Source of the DNA: Owenia fusiformis
Taxonomy: Eukaryota; Annelida; Polychaeta; Sabellida; Oweniidae
DNA: 64,000 bases
Reading direction: 5' to 3'
Assembly (NCBI GenBank): GCA_903813345.2
Contig: CAIIXF020000011.1
Span: 12,496,842-12,560,841 of the forward strand
The notes under the pieces are model-generated. The model saw only the letters and a list, made by a program, of their open reading frames with translations, had not been told where the DNA came from and did no database searches. Position numbers and translations under genes: made by a program. Of this stretch, positions 60,101 through 64,000 are shown piece by piece. Every line of letters starts with the position of its first letter. Position 1 is the stretch's first letter.

Positions 60101-60177
60101 TCATCACTGGATGTGTTGTTGGAGGCCTCATACTTATTGCAGTTATCATTATAATAGTCCTAGTTTTTAGAAGATGA
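57105..60177 (+). CDS. Type I membrane protein: SUEL lectin, CUB, acidic stalk, TM; 395 aa, five exons
   Basis: Exons 57105-57204, 57581-57880, 58308-58664, 59420-59767 and 60095-60177; all four introns are in phase 1, the classic pattern of exon-shuffled modules. Exon 1 gives a hydrophobic signal sequence (EISLILFLLHWFTTVAA). Exon 2 is a galactose/rhamnose-binding SUEL-type domain (residues ~46-133): LKCAPNSIIKVHEAFHG, CNGRYTCSVPVSNPF, YMQVNYTCVP, with about eight cysteines. Exon 3 is a CUB domain (~141-252): GFLRTPNFPHRNYSG, CACKLTV, FHSDGWYNAKGFWVEF. Exon 4 is a stalk, first basic (GPFRRRKTSK), then strongly acidic (DYDDEEGEEEYVIMDEDEY). Exon 5 encodes a transmembrane helix (GCVVGGLILIAVIIIIVLVF) and a cytoplasmic tail of only Arg-Arg. 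Start 57105 is the first ATG in frame with the exon. A cell-surface carbohydrate receptor or adhesion role is inferred. Confidence 0.88.
57900..58139 (+). pseudogene. Two decayed tandem copies of the end of the SUEL exon
   Basis: In the intron just after the lectin exon, TATGCAAGCAAATTTTACTT followed by GTGTCCCTATTAAGTA (about 57978-58015), and ACGCAAGTCAATTAACGTGT then ATCCCTAGAC (about 58101-58132), resemble the exon end TATGCAAGTAAATTATACTT followed by GTGTTCCTAGTAAGTA. The two copies also share a CCAAACAC..GTATGCAA..CCCT..TGTGA block about 120 bp apart. The splice donor and reading frame are not kept. Confidence 0.6.
58180..58295. repeat. Small inverted repeat in intron 2 of the lectin-CUB gene
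   Basis: AATTCATTTCATCCTCCGAA is mirrored by TTCGGAGGAGTGCTTAATTC, separated by a GC-richer CGGGCTCGAGG..GAGGTGGAGGCC core. It could be a small MITE or a structured RNA; no family recognised. Confidence 0.4.
58748..59195 (+). repeat. ~160-bp tandem repeat in intron 3 of the lectin-CUB gene
   Basis: CTTGTCTACAGGTTTCCA at 58861 and CTTGTCTACAAATTTCCA at 59023 begin two units that share ATCTGAAAATTTCAGGGATG and GTTTAGAACTGATTAG. The block is bounded by TCGCACCCTTGGGTGCTAT and TCTAGGGTGTGATTCTG. Confidence 0.65.
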
Positions 60178-60550
60178 TAATATATTATAATCTACAATAA
60201 TCTTATAACGTTCAGAGATTGTAGAAATAGTGTCTATGTAATTTGAAAATGACACAAATATTCCAATACACACTTAGAAATTGATCTTAGTGCCAAAATG
60301 ACAGATGGGCAACATTAAAGAGATGTTATTACTAGCATGTACATTTAAGAACTATACAAACTAGGGATGATTTCTATAGTTGTATACTTATTACTGTATA
60401 TGTACACATCCAATCATCCATGTACGTCGTATAATAATAGACATTATCCAAGAAATTGATAGTGCCAACGTGTCAAAGTGTATGAAAAATATACAGATTC
60501 ACAATTATCTTTACACGTTTTTTAAAACACTTCAATAGTACATAATATAG

Positions 60551-61403
60551 GAGGGTTGATCATAAAGTTCTCATAATATTTCTCCAACTTCTTTATTTTA
60601 CAATATATTCTAATGAATTTTTACAGAATATGCAGTAAAATATTTAGTGTAACAGAAATATTAAATAAGAAATGGTTGCCATAGTAACGGGAAATCAAGG
60701 CACCCGGGGCAAATAAGATAAATTGAGAGAATGGCTCCAATTAACCATGTTAACATACATAATATACTCTCATAGATTACCAAACACATTAAATGTTAAC
60801 TTGAATATTTACGTTTACTGTTAAAGATTTTGGATTGTGTGATCTCGGGGGATGCTTTCATGCTTCATTAGATGTGATACCATATAATTCATACTGATAA
60901 AAAGTTATGTTACGTTTGTAAGATCCTTTGGTCAGACTAAACACGATCTAAAACAAATATATTGCCAAGATATCAACAAAATTACACCCTGTATGTGGTC
61001 TAAACATATTAAAAATGAACTAAAGGGGCAAAATCCTCAAAATCCTCCTCTCCATTATGAGATCACACAATTCACATAACCATTTTAATAGTTCAAAATA
61101 GTCACGAGCACTATAGTATTTGACAATTTAAAATATTTGTTAGCTTATTTAACAACTTATTATATATTTAAGCATGGTTAATGGGGGCTATTTTAGCTAA
61201 TTTTTTTATTTGCCCCGGATGCCTTAATTTCAAGTTACTATGCCAACAATTTCCAATTTATTATTTAATGTTTCTGTTACTCTAAATATTTTTGCGGGAT
61301 TAATAGAACATTTCATGATGCACATTCCGTGAAAATTTCATAAGAAAAGATTGAAAACTAAAGAAATTAGAAAGATATTATGAGAACTTTATGATCAATC
61401 CTC
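60551..61403. mobile_element. Inverted-repeat element (mariner-like ends), 853 bp
   Basis: GAGGGTTGATCATAAAGTTC at the left is inverted as GAACTTTATGATCAATCCTC at the right, and the arms continue for about 210 bp (GCCCCGG, GGTTGCCATAGTAACGGGAA and TTCAAGTTACTATGCCAAC). TA lies close outside both ends. The middle shows no transposase. It lies just downstream of the lectin-CUB gene. Confidence 0.7.
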
Positions 61404-62121
61404 GTATGTATATAACGTAGCAAAAAGCTACAAATTAAAATATTTTCTAATTTGAAACTGTTAGTAGTTTATTTAAATTCAAGGACCAATTACTCATATA
61501 AAACAGGGTTTAATGAAAATGTATATAAATGTATAAACCATTAATAAAGTATGTAAATTAAGAATTTTGACCAAATTGCTTACACTCAAATATAAATGTG
61601 AATTTACAAGACTTATGTACATTCGAAATACACCATATTCAATGCTGGCGTATTTATATAGCTTTTAAAAAATAAATGAATTAATTAAAAACTGCTAGAG
61701 TATTGTATGATCTTATTTTGTTATGAAGATATACATTATAGTGTTTACCTTCATATAAGTAAAGGATATAGATTTATTATATCATTGAAATGTTTCTCGC
61801 TTTCTCATTGGATAAGAACCGATTACATGATTAAAAATATTAGGGTGTATTTCATCGTTTCCTGCAGTCTCCAGTCGCAGCCTCGTTTTCAACTGTATAC
61901 ACCACGATGTATATACCACGGAGTATTACATACCTAGCGAAGCATTTGTATGGAAGTCAATGGGAAAGTTAGCGAGCTATATCCACCGATATTGCCCGAT
62001 TACCCCGATATAGCCCGCTTACCTCGTTTTGATATTAGATTTCTTTAATAACCACGATAATATCATGACGTCACGTCATCGATACAAAGTAACCATGGGA
62101 ACAAAGGCATGTAATACATCA

Positions 62122-62232
62122 GTTATGTCACTATGACGTGAAATATGCCTTCGTTCTTGCCCAAATATAGAGCCTCCCAAGGTCGGCCTATATTGGGAGA
62201 ACTCAGGCATATTTCACGTCATAGTGACATAA
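62122..62232. repeat. 111-bp palindrome
   Basis: GTTATGTCACTATGACGTGA at the left and its exact inverse at the right, with ATATTGGGAG/CTCCCAA near the centre. Neighbouring GACGTCA words (about 62068, 62285) suggest it belongs to a longer decayed repeat from about 61880. Confidence 0.8.
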
Positions 62233-63079
62233 CCTCTAAGTATATACCACGGTAGAAAGTCCCGGATGTTTTGTTTTTGTTATGACGTCACGACAATGTT
62301 GTAGAAAATACTTTGATACGCACGGCAACAAAACTTCATTGTTATAACGTCACAGCTCATATTTGTAGTATGAGCATGGATATTTGGGTACTCATAGCAA
62401 TTGTGCATCCGTTGCCATGTTCTTGATGGATATAGTCCTGAGTAAGGACACTAGCGGTTACCGTTAGTGATTTGGTTTTCTGTATAAAAAGTCATTTTTC
62501 TCCTTTCCTACCCCATTGGAGCGCCATTTGGCGTTTGGGAAGTGAATTGGGACTAAATATTTATAAGGTAGGTCCTGATTTATCTGAAAACATGCCAAAG
62601 TTCAGTGGGAAATCTCATTTTAAGCTGGCGGCGGAGTGATTTTGACCTTGGTGATTTTACCAGAATTCTCTGAGAAATCTGACGATAGAGGGGGTTAGTG
62701 TCTTCAAGTTTATTTATCTCAAAAATTCGGTGGACAACCCATGGTAAGATTGTTATAGCAGTCTAGGCGAGTCTCTCCCGAACACTGTGGTATGTTGCAC
62801 TAGGCTTGGATACTAATCGTTAATAAGATACAGGGTAAAATGTTATAATGGCCACCTATGGGAAACTCTACTGTGGTCTTCAACCGATGTTTATAAACCA
62901 GTGATGTGACAAGTCATCTTGCACGTGTGACTTTTGAGGATGAAAGATGGCAATATCTTGCATCTAAGAGTGGCTGTAGTTAGGGTGGTTATTCTGATGA
63001 GCACATGAATTGTATCTATGTATGAAATGGTTAAAAGAAATACACTTAATTTTTAGAAAATTCAAATGATATAATAAAT

Positions 63080-63212
63080 CAAATATTCCATTCTATTTTC
63101 GGTGAATACATGTTCATCTTTCCCTCAGTTATATTTCCCTTGCCCTTCGGGCTGCGGGAAATATACTGAGGGAAAGATGAAGATGTATTCACCTCAATAG
63201 AATGGAATATTT
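63080..63212. repeat. 133-bp near-perfect palindrome
   Basis: AAATATTCCATTCTATTTTC and TTCATCTTTCCCTCAGT fold onto the right half, with a CCCTTGCCCTTCGGGCTGCG loop. It is a strong hairpin at DNA or RNA level; probably a MITE. Confidence 0.8.
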
Positions 63213-64000
63213 GGTATATATTTAATGGGTGGGATTGAATATGGGTGTTATATGGAAGTAGTTGTATCATCGTGAATATAAGAGTATGAACTGACACTAT
63301 ATTCCTTTAACTGTAAACGACAATGAGCTATGATTGTGCAATGATACTTGGGTGAAAGGGATTGAAGCTACATGTACCACTACTGTATTATTTTCATTTT
63401 AGGAAAAACTTCCAGAACCTGATTGACACATAATTTGTGAAAGGGACAAACTCAGAGTTATAGTAAAAACCTGCTGTGCATCCTAATTAAGAAATAAACA
63501 ATTTCATAAATTACCTGTAACAGGTGTCAATTTCTCTTAATATTAACTATGCTCAGTTATAACATTATGGGCGGAGCATTTATTTATATTCTATATTGCA
63601 TAATTGAGTTAACATTCTTATTTTCAATTATAATCAAATCTACCTAAATAAAATGCCTGGTCAGAATGCTTCTTATCAAATGCTTTCAATCTTCATTCTT
63701 AATAAAGGAATTAAAGTATTTACTAAAGTATATAATATGAACATGTAAACACGAGGAAATTTATTTAGACAACAACATCCCAAAAATGTAAACAGTACAT
63801 GTTGCGTATTAAATAATAAAACAGCATACATCGCACCCAATATCAGTCATACTGGGGTTATTGCCCATATACAATAGGTGATATATACAGTAAGTCTTGA
63901 TATAGTATGTCAAGCTTCTGAGAAAAGTACAAAAAGAAACGGGCTGGTTTTGCTACACGTTTTTGTCTCATTGATATTTACTTAAAAAATCAGATTTAGG

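Larger units (their letters stand above)
61404..64000. other. Right-edge stretch without recognised gene
   Basis: Apart from the two palindromes I see only AT-rich sequence and short frames. An AATAAA at about 61542 could serve the lectin-CUB gene only with a very long 3' end. Confidence 0.45.

Overview
This is nuclear DNA of an animal. It is AT-rich, has intron-split genes with GT/AG junctions, and carries dense non-autonomous DNA transposons and satellite arrays. Secreted or membrane proteins built from phase-1 exon modules (SUEL lectin, CUB, PAN/apple, fibrinogen-like) and a repeat with a TAGCTCAC..GTGAGCTA motif next to GTCC microsatellites suggest a marine lophotrochozoan such as a bivalve or brachiopod. 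The phylum is a guess.

Left part (724-13993): the main result is a head-to-head pair for de novo vitamin B6 (pyridoxal 5'-phosphate) synthesis. PDX1/SNZ/PdxS is on the minus strand (six exons seen, C-terminal exons beyond the left edge). PDX2/SNO/PdxT is on the plus strand (five exons, complete, 240 aa). Their start codons are 780 bp apart, so the intergenic strip is probably a shared divergent promoter. PdxT would release ammonia from glutamine and PdxS would use it with ribose 5-phosphate and glyceraldehyde 3-phosphate to make PLP. Most studied animals lack both genes. The catalytic residues visible here are intact and the introns rule out a simple bacterial contaminant. The introns hold many elements: a decayed mariner, TTAA-type and CAG..CTG MITEs, and a nested pair with CAC termini and clean 5-bp target duplications.

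Middle (17573-28796): a 778-aa disordered, coiled-coil protein that I do not recognise, then a three-exon secreted PAN/apple plus fibrinogen-like protein of 315 aa. Its second intron contains a pair of inverted 15-bp minisatellites.

Desert (29690-53856): a 24-kb block without a recognisable gene, bounded by inverted arms of about 1.1 kb that each carry a GCGTCC-type minisatellite. Inside are inverted blocks of a ~400-bp T/G-rich repeat, a 119-bp tandem array (38.5-40.5 kb) and a 190-bp tandem array (49.2-52.0 kb). The two arrays lie inside inverted TACCCAGC..GCTGGGTA ends, which suggests one large satellite-ended element of about 13.7 kb.

Right part (57105-60177): a five-exon type I membrane protein (395 aa) with signal sequence, SUEL-type lectin domain, CUB domain, acidic stalk, one transmembrane helix and an Arg-Arg tail. 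Decayed tandem copies of the end of its lectin exon lie in the next intron. The last 3.8 kb holds only inverted-repeat elements.
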